64,000 nt of DNA from Telopea speciosissima (GCF_018873765.1 NC_057920.1:9561307-9625306), one strand, 5' to 3'. Positions 51,785 to 63,580 are shown, counted from the first letter of the stretch. Numbers and translations are program-made. The notes: generated by a model from the letters alone, not told the origin.

Positions 51785-52866
51785 AACTCCAAATCGAGCT
51801 CCTCTACAGTGGGGGGCATGCTGGGAGATGTTCGACGCACCCACACAGCTCGACATGTGGCCGAGGTGTTGTTCGGATGGCGAGGATGATGTGCACATCT
51901 GAGCATGGTGCACATGTGGTGGAGATAAGGATTTCCAGCTATGTGGTGTGCATCCATCCTCGCCATCCAAACAGCACCTTGCCCATGTGTCGAATTGTGG
52001 GGGTGCGCTAGACATCTTCCAGCAGACTCTTGCGCTACAGAGGAGCCTAATCTAGGGGTGTCAATTCCAGGCCCGGCCCCACAAAATCGACCGAGCCTTC
52101 CCGACCAAAGCCCGGACCTGACCTGCCCGTTTACTAAATGTGTCGGGCTTAAGCCCGACACGTTTAGTAAGTGGGTGGTCCCGGTGTGGGGTTTTAGCCC
52201 GTCGGGCGCTCGACTGGACCGACTGATTCCAGGCCCAACCTAGCCTGCCCGATTGCAGTCCAACCTAGCCCGACCCTTTAACTTTAAAATTTCCCTCCCC
52301 TTCCCTCTCCCAGTCTCCCCTGCGTGGTTGTGTGACTTGTGTTTGATCTTGTTATATGTTGTTTTCTTCTCATCATATCCTATCAAATGAAAATTGCTAG
52401 AGTAATAAGCCCATAGTCCACACATGAAAATTGCTTGAGTATAAAATGATCTTGTTATATGTTGTTTTCTACTCCATAATCCACACATTGTATCTTATTT
52501 CAATAAGCCCATTATATTCAAAATTGACTTGATCAAGATGAAATGGGTCGAAATGGACAGCTTGAATGGTGTTTCTCCTTTTTGGATTTTTTCTTTAGCC
52601 CTCTGTGGCTGCACCGCTTAGAGCCCGATTAAGGCCCGTTTAGAGTTAAACATGTCCACAGCCCAGTTATGGCCCGGTTATGACCCAATTATAGCTGCCC
52701 GTTTATAGCCCGAAGCCCGACCTAGCCCGACCAGGCTCGGCTCAAAAACTTAAACGGGCGATCACGGTGCAGGCTTTTAGCACCGTGAGGCCCGGCTAGG
52801 CCCGACCGAACCCGACCGAGCCCGACCGGTTGACACCCCTAGCCTAATCCCTCAACTTCTATTTGA
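51785..52866. repeat. Foldback element interrupted by a hAT insertion
   Basis: The left arm (GAGCTCCTCTACAGTG, GATGTTCGACGCACCC, GGATGGCGAGGATGATG) pairs with the right arm at about 51950-52050 (CATCCTCGCCATCC, GGGTGCGCTAGACATC, CTACAGAGGAGCC). The outer end of the right arm continues beyond the hAT element as CCTCAACTTCTATTTG. So the hAT inserted into an existing hairpin. Confidence 0.65.
52053..52841. mobile_element. Non-autonomous hAT element, 789 bp, CCCGA-phrase type
   Basis: Perfect 12-bp inverted ends TAGGGGTGTCAA, flanked by the 8-bp duplication GCCTAATC (52045-52052 and 52842-52849). Both features are diagnostic for hAT. Subterminal parts are built of GGCCCGGCC, AAGCCCGAC and CCCGACCGAGCCC phrases. 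The AT-rich centre has a partial tandem duplication with GATCTTGTTATATGTTGTTT. No transposase. Confidence 0.9.
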
Positions 52867-53340
52867 TGACGTTCTCTCATTTGGAAGACCTTTCATTTCT
52901 CTTTCCTTTTGTTATGTTTCTTCCCCTTTGAATTTTGAAGCCCATAAGCTTACTTCGAAAGTCTCTTCGTCACCCCCCCGCCCTCCCCCTCATTTTTTCA
53001 CTCTATTGTGACTCAGCTCAAATTAGGTATTCATTGATTAAAGGATTTTGCATGTAGGCACATGTTTATAATTCCACTTGAGATACATAATGACAATATT
53101 TTACAATATCTACTTGTTAAATAAGAAATATTGAAAGAAAAAAAAAACTGTAATCATGATTGTTTAACCTACTTAATACTTTTACCATATTTGATGATTA
53201 TTATTTTTTCATATGTAATTTTTGTTTTTGTTTTTCAAAGCCGAAGGATTTGTTTACAAAGTAAAGTGAACTTCAATAACCAAATTTACAATGTTTTTAA
53301 GTTAGTTACTTAATCATTATAAAAAAAATGCGATAAACAC
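52867..53340. other. Intergenic, no gene seen
   Basis: AT-rich, with a C run near 52974. No supported feature. Confidence 0.4.
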
Positions 53341-53344
53341 CTAA

Positions 53345-53485
53345 ACTATGTTTGGTATGCATTCGTGAAGTAGATTATCATTCTAGAAAGCATTCTGAAA
53401 CAAGAAATAGACAAGAATCAACTGTCAGAATGAGTCAATGAGTTTTACAGTCAGAATGTACTCTAAGAATGCATACCAAACACAA
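53345..53485. mobile_element. Small MITE with TTTGGTATGCATTC ends
   Basis: TGTTTGGTATGCATTCGTGA at about 53349 and GAATGCATACCAAACACAAC at 53465 are inverse ends. Length about 135 bp. The superfamily (possibly PIF/Harbinger or hAT) is not settled. Confidence 0.65.
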
Positions 53486-53487
53486 CA

Positions 53488-54455
53488 CTAAGTACGTGTT
53501 TGGTTGAAGGAGTCGGATGAGTTAGATCCCGTTGAATCCAGATTCTATACTTTTTTTCGTGTTTGGTTTCTCGGAACACAGCTCCGTGTTGGAATCCGCA
53601 AATCCACAGGAGTCCACATTTAAAGCTATTTTGATAATCCAATAGAATTCATCACTTGGTGTAAATTCATCATCGAATCGACGTGAGTCCATCTTCTCTG
53701 TTTCTCTCTCTCGTTCTCTCGATTCTTGTTCTCCATTCTAGAGAGCCAAAGTTGTGCTTCATCGTCTTCCTCAAAAGCTTGACTCTGAAGTGCTAACCTC
53801 CAGTCGAGCTAAAGCTGTGGTTCATTGTCTTCCCCAACTATTTGGGATAATTTTGGTAGCTATTCCAGAGCAACTGTGCCTTCTCTCTTCGTCTTCTACT
53901 TCTTCTCAGTCTGCAATTTCTTCCCATTCTCCCATTCTCCCTTCAATTGTGCCTTCTCTCTTTGTCTTCTACTTCTTCTTGGTCTGCAATTTCTTCACAT
54001 TCTCCCATTCTCCCATTCTCCCTTTCTTCTTTCTTCTTCTTCTCCTCGATTTGCAACTCCTTTCTTCTAATTCTTTTTCTTCTTCCTCCCTCTGTAATAG
54101 ATCTAAAATCGAAGAGGTATTTTCCTCCAAATCATAAGGTTAACTTTGGATTTGTAAACCCTAATCGAATTTTACTTTTGATGTTGAAATTTGTTAATTT
54201 ATTTTGTGTTTGTTGTTCTATTGCCGACTTATTAAAGCCTAGCCACCAAAATGGAAATGATTCCAATTGACAAACTCAGGGTAACCAAATAGTTTTACAG
54301 ATGGATTCAGAATGATTCCAATTGATAGACTCAGGCTAACCAAACAGTTTTTATTTTTCTCAACTACAAATCCACATGAACCAGATTCGTATGAAGCGGA
54401 TTCAAAATCAGAATTTGACTCGTCCAACACCTTCAACCAAACACGACCTAAAGTA
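53488..54455. mobile_element. Non-autonomous TIR element with GTGTTTGGTTGAAGG ends
   Basis: The left end GTGTTTGGTTGAAGGAGTC is inverse to CCTTCAACCAAACACG near 54433-54450. The AAGTAC hexamer stands at both borders (about 53490 and 54453). The interior is pyrimidine-rich and contains a tandem duplication of about 72 bp (53870-54015). Long Leu/Ser-rich ORFs in this part reflect composition only. Confidence 0.6.
53870..54020. repeat. 72-bp tandem duplication, pyrimidine-rich
   Basis: CAACTGTGCCTTCTCTCTTC and CAATTGTGCCTTCTCTCTTT start the two copies 72 bp apart. Each ends in short TCTCCCAT iterations. Confidence 0.75.
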
Positions 54456-54459
54456 CTCG

Positions 54460-55292
54460 TTTCGCATCCTGGTGGCCCTAGTGCCAGATGGTAAGTGAAG
54501 ACTGTGAAGTGAACAATGGTTGTATGGCTAATGAGAAGTCTCTGATTGCTATGGGGTTTGGTGGATAACTTAAGTAACTACGTCTCCATCCCCTAACATC
54601 TAACCCTTACAACCTTGACTCAATTTCCACTTAGAAAAATAATGGGAGGAGGATGATCACTTCGAGGCTGCTTGGTCCCTACACTTTATAGTTTTCCTCT
54701 TTTGTTTTTATTTTTTGTTTTGTTTGGATGAATGCTGCTAGTTTTCCATTTTACTAGGGGTGGGCGAGCACTTCGCCCTTCCTGTGTTTGGTACAAGTGA
54801 CACATAGCCTAGCAACCTTCTTTTCCTAAAAATAATATACTTGTTGATCTTTGGACTTTGGTGCCGGCCCTCTTACCTCTCACCGTAGTATGCAGGATTG
54901 TAAGCTTGTTGTCATCTCCATTAACTTGTTCCATTTAGGGGTGTCACATAGTTGGTTCGGTTTGATTTCAATAAATTTATTTTTTGGAAAAAGAATGCTA
55001 CTTGGTCACATGTTCCTACGCTTAGATACAAGAGCGCATGAAATTACCACCCAATCCCTCTTGAAATTAAAATTCTCATTCCCATCCATGTTGATGCCTT
55101 AATGCACTCTCATTGGCCCTTGCGTTAGTGCAGGGGCTATGCGACCAGACAATGATCTCTTGTCGTTTTTTTTCAATTTGTGTTTTTTATATGAAAAAAA
55201 GTTGGGCACCTTACTCGGTTGCCATACCATGTGTTTGTCTCCCTTCCCGCCCTTGTGAAATGACCACCCTACCCAACCTATCCTTGTCCGTA
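54460..55292. other. Intergenic, phrase fragment near 54935
   Basis: TTTAGGGGTGTCACATAGTTGG followed by TTCGGTTTGATTTC at 54940-54970 resembles one end of a phrase element with a hAT-like terminus. No second end and no gene seen. Confidence 0.35.
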
Positions 55293-55302
55293 TTTAATTA
55301 TT

Positions 55303-55684
55303 GGTAAATTACACGTCATCCCCTGGTTTTCAAACGAAACTCAAAGCACCCCCTGGTTTTTGAAAATACTCAAATCACCCCCTGTATTAGACCCCAATAT
55401 GACAAATTAGTCCCTACCGTTAGATTTATGCTGTTAAGTGATGATGTCAGCCAGTTAAATAAATTTAAATCCTTAAACTACCCTTGACATCCAAACATAG
55501 ATTTTGAAGGGTAGTATTATAAATTTAATTCTAATGTTAGTACAAGGGTAAAATAATCCTTTCACAGCAATAACTAACAACAGACTAACACCATTACTGT
55601 AGAGGGGGACGGATGAGTATTTTCAAAAATCAAGGGATGATTTGAATTTTGTTTGAAAATCAAAGGGTGAAGTGTAATTTATCC
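55303..55684. mobile_element. Mutator-like MITE with 10-bp target duplication
   Basis: Inverted ends: GGTAAATTACACG at the left and, inverted, GGATAAATTACACTTC at the right. Subterminal parts pair over CCCCTGGTTTTCAAAC-like and ATTTTCAAAAATCAAGGG stretches. Flanked by TTTAATTATT at 55293-55302 and 55685-55694. No coding capacity. Confidence 0.82.
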
Positions 55685-55694
55685 TTTAATTATT

Positions 55695-57590
55695 TATATA
55701 TGTTGTATGAGACCAGGCTAATAAGGTATCTAGTCGACTAATCTATAATTTTACCAACAAAAAAAACGTCGACTAGTCTATAAAAGCAAACTGAAATTGA
55801 TGATTATTGGTTCAGTTGGTTTGGTGCCTCAATTTAATTTAATGGTCTCGTACCACTCCATTATTAGTCCGAAGAACAAGCAAAAAATCATATAAAAAAA
55901 GTTTTCGATCCACCCATGGAGAACGATTCATTCACCAATCACCATTCTAAGGTCTTTTAATTTAATTCTCCCTCTCTTTACTCATAAACCACAAGCGTTG
56001 CCAGAATCATGTGACATGATTCATGCTTGGAGTTGGGACCATTTCTATTTTCTACTTTTTAATTTGGGGGAAAAGGAACGCCAATCATTGCTAATTAGCA
56101 CTCTAGACGTGGCTCCAACGCTTAGACACGTAACCGCTTAATCATCTTGAAATGACCGTTTTGTTGTATGGAATTTCCGTCTTTTCATGAGGCAAGGCGA
56201 TTACTATGTCTAGGCGATAGGGCCTTGCCTAGAATGCAACCAATTACTGTTTTTAAACCCTTAATTTTAAGATGATGGAAGTGAATTTTTAACCGATAAG
56301 CAATTCTTAAAACTCTAATTTTGGGATTTGTTTGTATCTATCAATTTCAATTTGAATCAAAATCAAAATTGATCAGAATTAACCGAACAAGAAAACTTAT
56401 ACACAAACTTTCAATCCATTCAACCTTCTATGTGATGGATTTTGCATGTACATCCGGTAATGTTACATGTTTTTAAAAAATTAGAAATCTTTACCCTTAA
56501 ATCTTATATGGGAGAGGGTTTTCTGAGCAAGCAAGGTACTCGATCTATACTTACTCTAGTATTGATTATTTTAATTATTATTCATTTTTTATTAAAAATA
56601 AATATAATATTCCATGCTAGGACATGCCTTAAGCTCAGAAAGTCTTTTCCCATCTTATATTTACTCGCCTCTTGTACTAGATTGTATTTTATCATTGTCT
56701 AAACAAGGGAAAATGACCCCCCCCAAAAAAAAACAACTAGCATGGCCAATGCAGTAGGTGAATTCTATATTCTGATCTTTACCCAAAAAAAAAACATCTA
56801 TATTCTAAAAGAAACATTGGTCAATTAATTAAGAAATTTTTTATCAAAAAAATAATAATAATGTAACACGCTCCTCATTTTATACTTGGAAGAATAATTC
56901 TCCCCCCCCCCCCTCAACCCTGAGTAGGCACCTCTAATATTTTCCACATAACATATTGGGAGGTGGTTCTCCAAGCGAGAAGCATTGGGGGAAAATGGTA
57001 CTATACATAGAAAGGTAGCAAGGTCATTTCATACAAATACAATAGAGATAAACACAGAAATGCTAGCATACAATGCCCTAGTTGCTGAAAAACACTTTTT
57101 TTCATTAGTATTCGTAAAAGTTTGACTGGATGAGCCCCATAAAATATTAGTTGGTAACACACCAAAATATTCGGAGACAAGTTAAGTAAGATTAAATTTT
57201 AGTGGACAGGGAAATCCCAACTCCCCTTCTCGTATTCAAGTTTCAATCTAAATGGAGTTAGTAATGCAACAAAATAAAGCAAGGACTATCTTGAGGCCAA
57301 CGAGACTCTAATTGGGATGGTGGACATCCATTGGAAGGTATCTCAATAAATGAAAAGGTATATAAGTGAAGGGGAAGAATTCCGTATTTCATCAAAGTGG
57401 GAAAGCCACACCAATAAGAGGTGTGATCGGTTTCAACGATAGGGGTAGAGGAGAGAGTGTGTCAAGAATTGTCAAAGAGGAAATTGTCTCCGAGAACTAA
57501 GAGGGTTCTCCACTCTGGTGTTATGACAAAACCTTTTCAGGGTTTCCTACAAGGGTAGTGTAAGAAAGAATCTACATGTCACACCAATGA
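55695..57590. other. Intergenic, no gene; GCCT-phrase fragment near 56190
   Basis: About 56185-56245 holds GGCAAGGCGATTAC and TAGGCGATAGGGCCTTGCC, related to the element at 41726. The remainder is AT-rich with A and C runs and no coding support. Confidence 0.4.
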
Positions 57591-57595
57591 GTTGT

Positions 57596-57990
57596 TGTTA
57601 TGTATGTCTCGAATTCTTGGACCCGCTCCGACATTTTTGGTGGCGACCCAAATGAAATTTTTTCTGAGATCTGTGATGGTAGCGGAGGATTTGGGACCCG
57701 ACCCGATGGATCGACCCGGATCCGATGGAGGAGTATTTATATTCTTTACCCGTTTTATTGTAAAGATGAGTAAGATTTGGGGTTTTTCGTTTTAGGGTTT
57801 CTGGGAGAGAGCAGCAACGCCGTTTTGGATGTTCTTGAGAGATTGCCATTGTAATTTTTTCTCTAATTTGCATAGTGAATCATCTTCGCCTTCGCCCGTG
57901 AATGTAGCACACCATACTGGTGTGTGAACCACGTTATATCTTTGTGTCCTCTTGCTCTGTTCTTGTTTCTTTTCGTGTTTGCTATAACAA
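57596..57990 (+). mobile_element. Solo copia LTR, second family
   Basis: 395 bp with inverted ends TGTTAT and ATAACA. Flanks are GTTGT and ATTGT, a near-match 5-bp duplication. Contains GGTGTGTGAACCACGTTATA and ATCTTTGTGTCC near its end, the usual plant copia R-U5 pattern. Differs from the TGTTATTGG family. Confidence 0.7.
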
Positions 57991-58074
57991 TTGTTAAAAA
58001 GCTGGTGTCATTCATATGAGTTCACATAGGACCCATGTGGTCAAAATAGGAGAGAGTGTGTTAGTGTGAGCACT

Positions 58075-58985
58075 CTTGAACCTTACTAAAGGTTCAACGT
58101 TTTTTTATGGAGATCTTGTGCTTGAGGAGTTTCTACTGGAAATGCTCTTCAACAATGGAATATTATGGTTGATCGTTGTTGTAACAAGTGTGGTTGTAAT
58201 GAAACAATCTCTCATATTTTGTTAGGTTGTTCTTTTGTAGGAGTAGTCTAGTTTGGAAGTAATCTAGGACTGATTATACAACTAGGAGAAGATCGTTCAC
58301 TCTCTTGGATCCAAAATTGAGATCATATTGCACCACTTGATAAGGTGACTCGTCGGTTGGTAATTAGCCACTGCTATTTCATTTGTTGGATGCTTTGGAA
58401 GGCAGTGAATGATGTTGCCTTTGGTCGACGTGTTTGGACACCAAAGGAGGTTATACAAGTTTCCATTTAAGCCTATTTGGAATACCAAGATGCACAATCG
58501 ACTACTTACATGGAATGTGTTTCAAGCACTACCTTAGAGTCTATTATCACCGATTGGACGGCCTCATCTCCAAACTCCAGGTATGGTGAAAATTAAATGC
58601 TAGTTTACCTATCAACTCAAATGGTGGGAGACTTGGTCTCATTTGTCGAGATTGCAATGGTCATCCGATACATGTTGTTTCTTTTCTCACGAAGTTTAAT
58701 GATGTTGCAACCGGAGAAGCCCTAGCCATTCGTTCCTCGATGTTGAAAGCTGTTTCAAATAAGCAAGAGCATGTGATTATTGAGTCCGACAATAAGAGTA
58801 TGATTTCCTATCTCCAAATGGGAATCACGACATCTCCTCTTCATTTGAGGTATATCCTGGGGGATATTGTTCATCTACTACTATTTCTTAATGCTTGTGA
58901 TATTAACTTAATTTCAAGAAAATGTAACACTTTGGGTAACTCCCTAACAAGAAAGGCCCTATCAATGACGTATATGATGGTGTAG
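58075..58985 (+). pseudogene. L1-type LINE 3' end: zinc-binding and RNase H domains
   Basis: Reads RCCNKCGCNETISHILLGC (zf-RVT type) at about 58170-58230 and LVISHCYFICWMLWKAVNDV. The last open frame, 58740-58985, reads HVIIESDNKSMISYLQMG and RKCNTLGNSLTRKAL, the plant RNase H domain of L1 ORF2. Several stops and frameshifts. It ends 260 bp before the FQR1-like gene, within its likely promoter zone. Confidence 0.8.
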
Positions 58986-59121
58986 CCTAATTTCGATCCA
59001 TGACTACTTGAGATTAATAATCTTTAGATGAGAGAAAGTCTTAAATTTTAAAATAATTAAAGTAGATTGATATAAGATTGGAAAATTTGTCTTCACCAAA
59101 ATATGCCTAACAAAGGTACCA

Positions 59122-59128
59122 TATAATA
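59122..59128 (+). promoter_or_regulatory. TATA-like box of the FQR1-like gene
   Basis: TATAATA lies about 117 bp upstream of the ATG at 59245. No other strong TATA motif is closer. The assignment is tentative. Confidence 0.4.
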
Positions 59129-59244
59129 TTGATCATCCATCAGGACCATCAGAGATCCAGCTGTACCAGGAATACACTATCGATGAACCAATAAATATTC
59201 CGAAGCAAAAGGCAGATTGAGGCGGCTCTAATTGCTCTGCAACC

Positions 59245-59789
59245 ATGGGGAAAGGAGGCGGCTGTGTGCCCAGTAAAAAGAAAACGTTATTGGCCACTTC
59301 CGATGATCCTCCAAAGACTGCTGCGGATGCTCCGGCAGCCATCGACGATAAGGCTCCCAATAGTGATGCTACTTCTACTCGTGAAATCACGGTTACGGAA
59401 CCACTTGCTAAGCTGAAGATATATATTGTTTACTACTCTATGTACGGTCATGTTGAAGGGTTGGCGAAGAGGATGAAGAAGGGAATTGATGAGATCGAGG
59501 GGGTCGATGGGTTATTGTATCGAGTTCCCGAGACTTTGTCAGATGAGATCCTTGAGAAGATGAAGGCTCCTTCCAAAGATGATTCGATCCCTTTGATATC
59601 GGCGGCGGAATTGGCATCGGCTGATGGGGTGCTGTTTGGGTTTCCGACGAGGTATGGATGTATGGCTGCCCAGATGAAGTCTTTCTTTGACTCTACTGGA
59701 CAGTTGTGGAAGGAACAGAAGCTTGCTGGGAAGCCGGCTGGGTTCTTTGTCAGCACTGGTACTCAAGGTGGAGGCCAAGAAACCACTGC
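59245..59789 (+). CDS. FQR1L: FQR1-like NAD(P)H:quinone oxidoreductase, first exon (partial gene)
   Basis: 181 full codons and two bases of the next; the donor GTAAGC follows at 59790. The N-terminus MGKGGGCVPSKKK is the signature of the long FQR1-like subgroup; Gly2 could be myristoylated and Cys7 acylated, which would tie the enzyme to the plasma membrane. The flavodoxin/WrbA domain starts at about residue 57: YIVYYSMYGHVEGLAKRMKK (60-79), FGFPTRYGCMAAQMK (131-145) and STGTQGGGQET (170-180), all FMN-contact regions. Family knowledge: two-electron reduction of quinones with NAD(P)H and FMN, protecting from semiquinones. The remaining exon, expected to begin with the Trp after ETTA, was not found in the last 4.2 kb, so the intron is long or the gene is truncated. 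Confidence 0.93.
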
Positions 59790-61540
59790 GTAAGCCCTTC
59801 TTCTCTTTTCCTCTTCTGGACATGTAGAAATTGGCTCAGTAATTCTGTTCTCCTAAGAATTAAGTGCTTTGCTATTAAGAATTTCTTCTTCTTTTAGTAT
59901 AAATATTCATGATTCATTACATAATTGAATGTGGAATTATCTGATTAGTCGATTGAATGTTTCAAGAGGACAAATTGATTTTTATTAGTCAAACAATTTT
60001 TTCACACATTTTTGGTTGGATTGCATTATGGAAGTGCGCAGTGTTTCATTTATGCCCGTTCACTTACTCTTACGTGTAATTTATCTTTTGGTAATAGAAT
60101 GATAAGCGAGTATAGAGTTCCGCTATTTTTTGGTTCTGACCTGCATGAATGGGTGAGACATCACAGATTTGACATCTTATTAGAACAATACCAAAATGTC
60201 AGCTCCTCTCCCATCCTCCTCGTATTATAAACAATTTCTTTTTTAATGTCAAAGACAACTACACCAATTGTTCAGGAGTTGGAAGAGAAACATAGAAAAA
60301 AAAAAAAAAAAAAAGGGGTCAAAATTCACTGTTTGTTTTTCTTTAGAGCAAACTAATGTCCCATGTCATGAAGTTCTCATGCTTAGATGAATTGATGCAG
60401 TTGGAAGAGTAAGGAATAAATATTGTGCTTTTGGTTTAGTGTTACTGAATTAAGAGTTTATGGAACCAGGGTTTTTAGATTCGGAGAATTCTTGACAGAG
60501 AGATGGGTTGGTCAATTGGGATAAAAATGATTTTTTTTTTTCTTTCTGTAGGGGGGATGGATAATTGGGATGAAAATGGGTTGGCTGTGTCCTTAATGGT
60601 GATTGTTGGGTTTGGAGAGATTTATTGGGTGAATGATTGGGACACACTGGATTTATCTGAAGATTTGATTCTTTTAGTGATTTATTGGAGATGTGGATTG
60701 GTAAATCAGGATTTTGATGGTGCTCGTGGGTTCAAATCCAGGATTTAACAGAAATTAGGAGAGATTTAGAAAATAGACGAAGAAAGAAGATAGCATATCG
60801 CATGTACATTTACAGGGACCATACCAAGAAGTTGTTAAAACCAACATACTTTCATGGCTTATTGTTACTCTTTTGCGTGGTATAAAAGGGGAACTATTCT
60901 TTGGAGCACCAGCTGCTGTGTGCTGCTCCATGGGCTTGTAGATAACAGGGAAACTTCCAAACACCATACTGAACTAGTGTATAAAGTTTTTTTATTCTTG
61001 ATTGTTTCCTTCTTTTCTCCTTAAGGTGAGCATGCCTCATTAATTAACGCACGTTTATTAAGACTACTATGCCATCTAGTTTCAATCTTTTTCAGTTGTT
61101 ATTGGGTGACCTTGCACTGCAACTGGTTGGAATTATTCTATATTTACTGTTGCCCTATACCTTGCCTTTGTAATTCACATCATTATTGATGCATGTTAGT
61201 TGCAACATCATAAGTTGATTCATGTTGATTGCACTTCAGTTCATTAGGTGACACTGGCTTTCCTCTTGGTATTTCCTAGCTTCTCTTGCTGCTGATAGAG
61301 AGCAATTATAGGAGTGACATCAATCAAATATCTTGGCTGATATTCTACCCTTAGATGATTGGAAATACGGGACTGGAAATAGTGATCCACAAGCTGCAAC
61401 CAGTTGTAGAAATGAGCCATCTTGCCAGTTTTATATAGGGCCACTTGCTACAAAGCAGGAAAATAAATGTGGTGAGAAAATGTTTTTTTGAGAGTAGTAG
61501 GGAGGGATGGGGTTGTTTTTCCCACACCATATGTTGTTGT
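59790..61540. other. FQR1-like intron 1 or flank, no exon found
   Basis: I looked for the expected second exon (a WTAITQL-like start) on the plus strand and did not find it. An A run lies at 60296-60314. Short ORFs have no recognised domain. Confidence 0.45.
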
Positions 61541-61544
61541 AAGG

Positions 61545-61725
61545 TTTGAAATTTCAGGTTTTTAGGCCATTTCGCCCCCTGCTGAAACCTAAATATTTTG
61601 GCGAAATCTCCAATTTCTCTTTATATTTTGGCAAATATTCGTCAATCATTTCATTTCGGTTTCTTGTGAAATCGAAATATGTCGGTAATTTTGGCGAAAT
61701 TTCAGACATTCACTTGTTGCTCCAG
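61545..61725. mobile_element. GAAATTTC-phrase element
   Basis: Begins TAAGGTTTGAAATTTCAGG and contains TTTTGGCGAAATCTCC, GTGAAATCGAAATATG and TTTTGGCGAAATTTCAG phrases. The start is inverse to the end of the element at 37180-38310. No target duplication seen. Confidence 0.5.
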
Positions 61726-61729
61726 TGGT

Positions 61730-63330
61730 CTCCTTTTTCCACTACCTAACTATGTTGCGAGTTGAAGCCTTAGTTTGTGTTTGGATGCATTTCAAATGGC
61801 TCATTCCCCATAAGGATTTCCAAATCATTGAGTTATGCAATTTTATTTACATGCTCTGGCATTTCTTCACTTGTTGGTTTCCACCCAAACTATCTCATAT
61901 GCCTAGGTGAGAGATAATTTTGTATTCAAAGAGGTGGGATTTTCTCACTGTTTGGAACATTGTCAGAATTCATCCTCTATCTTTTCAAGCCTCTTCACTG
62001 TATCTGCTGGTGTGGTAAATATTAGTAGCTGTGCATCAGAAAATTTCTTATACTGCTTTTCATGGCAGTATTCCCCCCCTTCCTAGGGACAGATCCATTC
62101 TAAAACCTGCCAGCATCTTTGACTTTGGGTCCCCATAATGCCTCAGCATGGAGATCAAAATGGCAAGCGGTAAACCCAAATTAGTGGTAGAAAACCTGCA
62201 TATCTCATGTCATTGCTCCAAGCAATTATCCTTTTCGGAATACCTCACCGACACCATACAATTAGAAGTTGGTTTGCATGACTAATACTGCCTTGGAAAG
62301 AGGAAGATTCAAAGGATGCATCTCAAGTTTTCCTTTCCTGCCCTGCAGGGAACACCTCCCCCTAATGTCGTTCTAATGACCTAGGACATTAGGGTTTAGA
62401 AACGAACGGAAATTTCCAGAATTGCAGGAAAGTAGGAACCAGATACAAAGAAAATAACACAGAATCAAAGAATCAGACATGATTGAAATTCTGGTTGAAT
62501 ACTACTCTAATATAGGAGAAGAACATGCCCAAGTTTCAGCAAGATCAGTTAATTTGATTCTGAAATCTGACAGAATTCCACTTAAACAAGCAATATCGCA
62601 ACAGAATAGTAGAACCATGCTAAGATGATAAAAAGTTTAACACTTCTCATTCTTATTACTTATTCAATTTGAAAAGGTTTTTAATAACTCAACAACAAAT
62701 GATCAGAACTAAACCCAAAGCTGGTCAAAGGCTTAGGATATTTAGGGGAATATTGTCTTAGAATATCAAGCCCATCCAAGGTTGGATCATCCGTTAATGA
62801 AGAATCCTAGTAGAGATAGGATAAGTCCATAACAGATAAACAGCAGAAACAGAAACTGTATTTCAACGATTTAGAAAGATAAAGAAGATGGAAAGGAAAG
62901 AAGATATTATCTGGGAATCATCACTAACCCACCTGTTGAATCACCACAACACGGCCTGTTGAATTTCCGCAGCAAAATTCTGAATCACCACAGAACTTGA
63001 GGAAGCAAGCTTTCTTTCATTTTAAAAATCATATCGGCTCTATAAAGCCTTACATATAAAAATAAAAACTAAAAACCGAATTACAAAAGGAAAGAAGAAG
63101 TAAAAAAAAATATTGGAAACATCCTCTAATTGGAGTTCCTCCTAAATAAAACTCTATCTTAACTAAATAGGTAGAATAGGAGTCCCACAAGGTGAAAACT
63201 CTATCCCAAGTAATGAAAAGAGTTCTATTCAGGCAAGCCTCTATCCTATCCTTAACAACCAAGTAAAAAACAATTATTTAATAAAATAAAACAACTCAAA
63301 CTAACCTAATAAAGTGCATCCCGTATTCCT
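61730..63330. other. Intronic or intergenic, unassigned
   Basis: No coding frame recognised. The stretch 62380-63330 has the look of leader or LTR sequence of a minus-oriented element (GA- and AC-rich), but I could not tie it to a family. Confidence 0.3.
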
Positions 63331-63334
63331 ACCC

Positions 63335-63513
63335 AAAAAAAAGGGCGTACCCAGTACACAAGGCTCCTGCCACTGCGGGGTCTGGCGTCCTGGGGAGGGT
63401 CATAATGTACGCAACCTTAACCCTACTTTCATAGAGAGGCTGTTTTCAGACTCAAACGCATGACCACTTGGTCACAATGGAGCAACCTTACCGTTGCACC
63501 TAGGTCCGCCCTC
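63335..63513 (-). mobile_element. Au-type SINE, minus orientation
   Basis: On the minus strand: GAGGGCGGACCTAGGTGCAA, then a B-box-like block near 63455 (GCGTTTGAGTC), GCGTACATTATGACCCTCCC and CGCAGTGGCAGGAGCC, ending GTACGCCC followed by a T run. It matches the copy at 13339-13510. It cuts the ZF-HD fragment at 63514-63580. Confidence 0.88.
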
Positions 63514-63580
63514 TTAATGCAAAAAATTTTCCACAACCATCTATGGCATGGCCACCAAGGTTTGCTGCATGATTTTCCAA
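63514..63580 (-). pseudogene. ZF-HD zinc-finger fragment, cut by a SINE
   Basis: On the minus strand LENHAANLGGHAIDGCGKFF reads the first half of the ZF-HD dimerisation zinc finger. It lacks the Y-x-E-C start and, after FF-A, runs into the Au SINE, so the second cysteine cluster is gone. It is an inverted partial copy of the domain at 63825-64000 and is closer to the family consensus in HAIDGCG. Confidence 0.78.

Noticed and set aside
51718..52243. Overlapping ORFs of 97-134 aa on both strands
   Set aside because: They mirror each other because the region is a foldback; codon use and content do not look like protein.
53754..54270. Overlapping Leu/Ser/Phe-rich ORFs up to 127 aa
   Set aside because: Open only because of pyrimidine-rich tandem repeats inside a TIR element; no domain.
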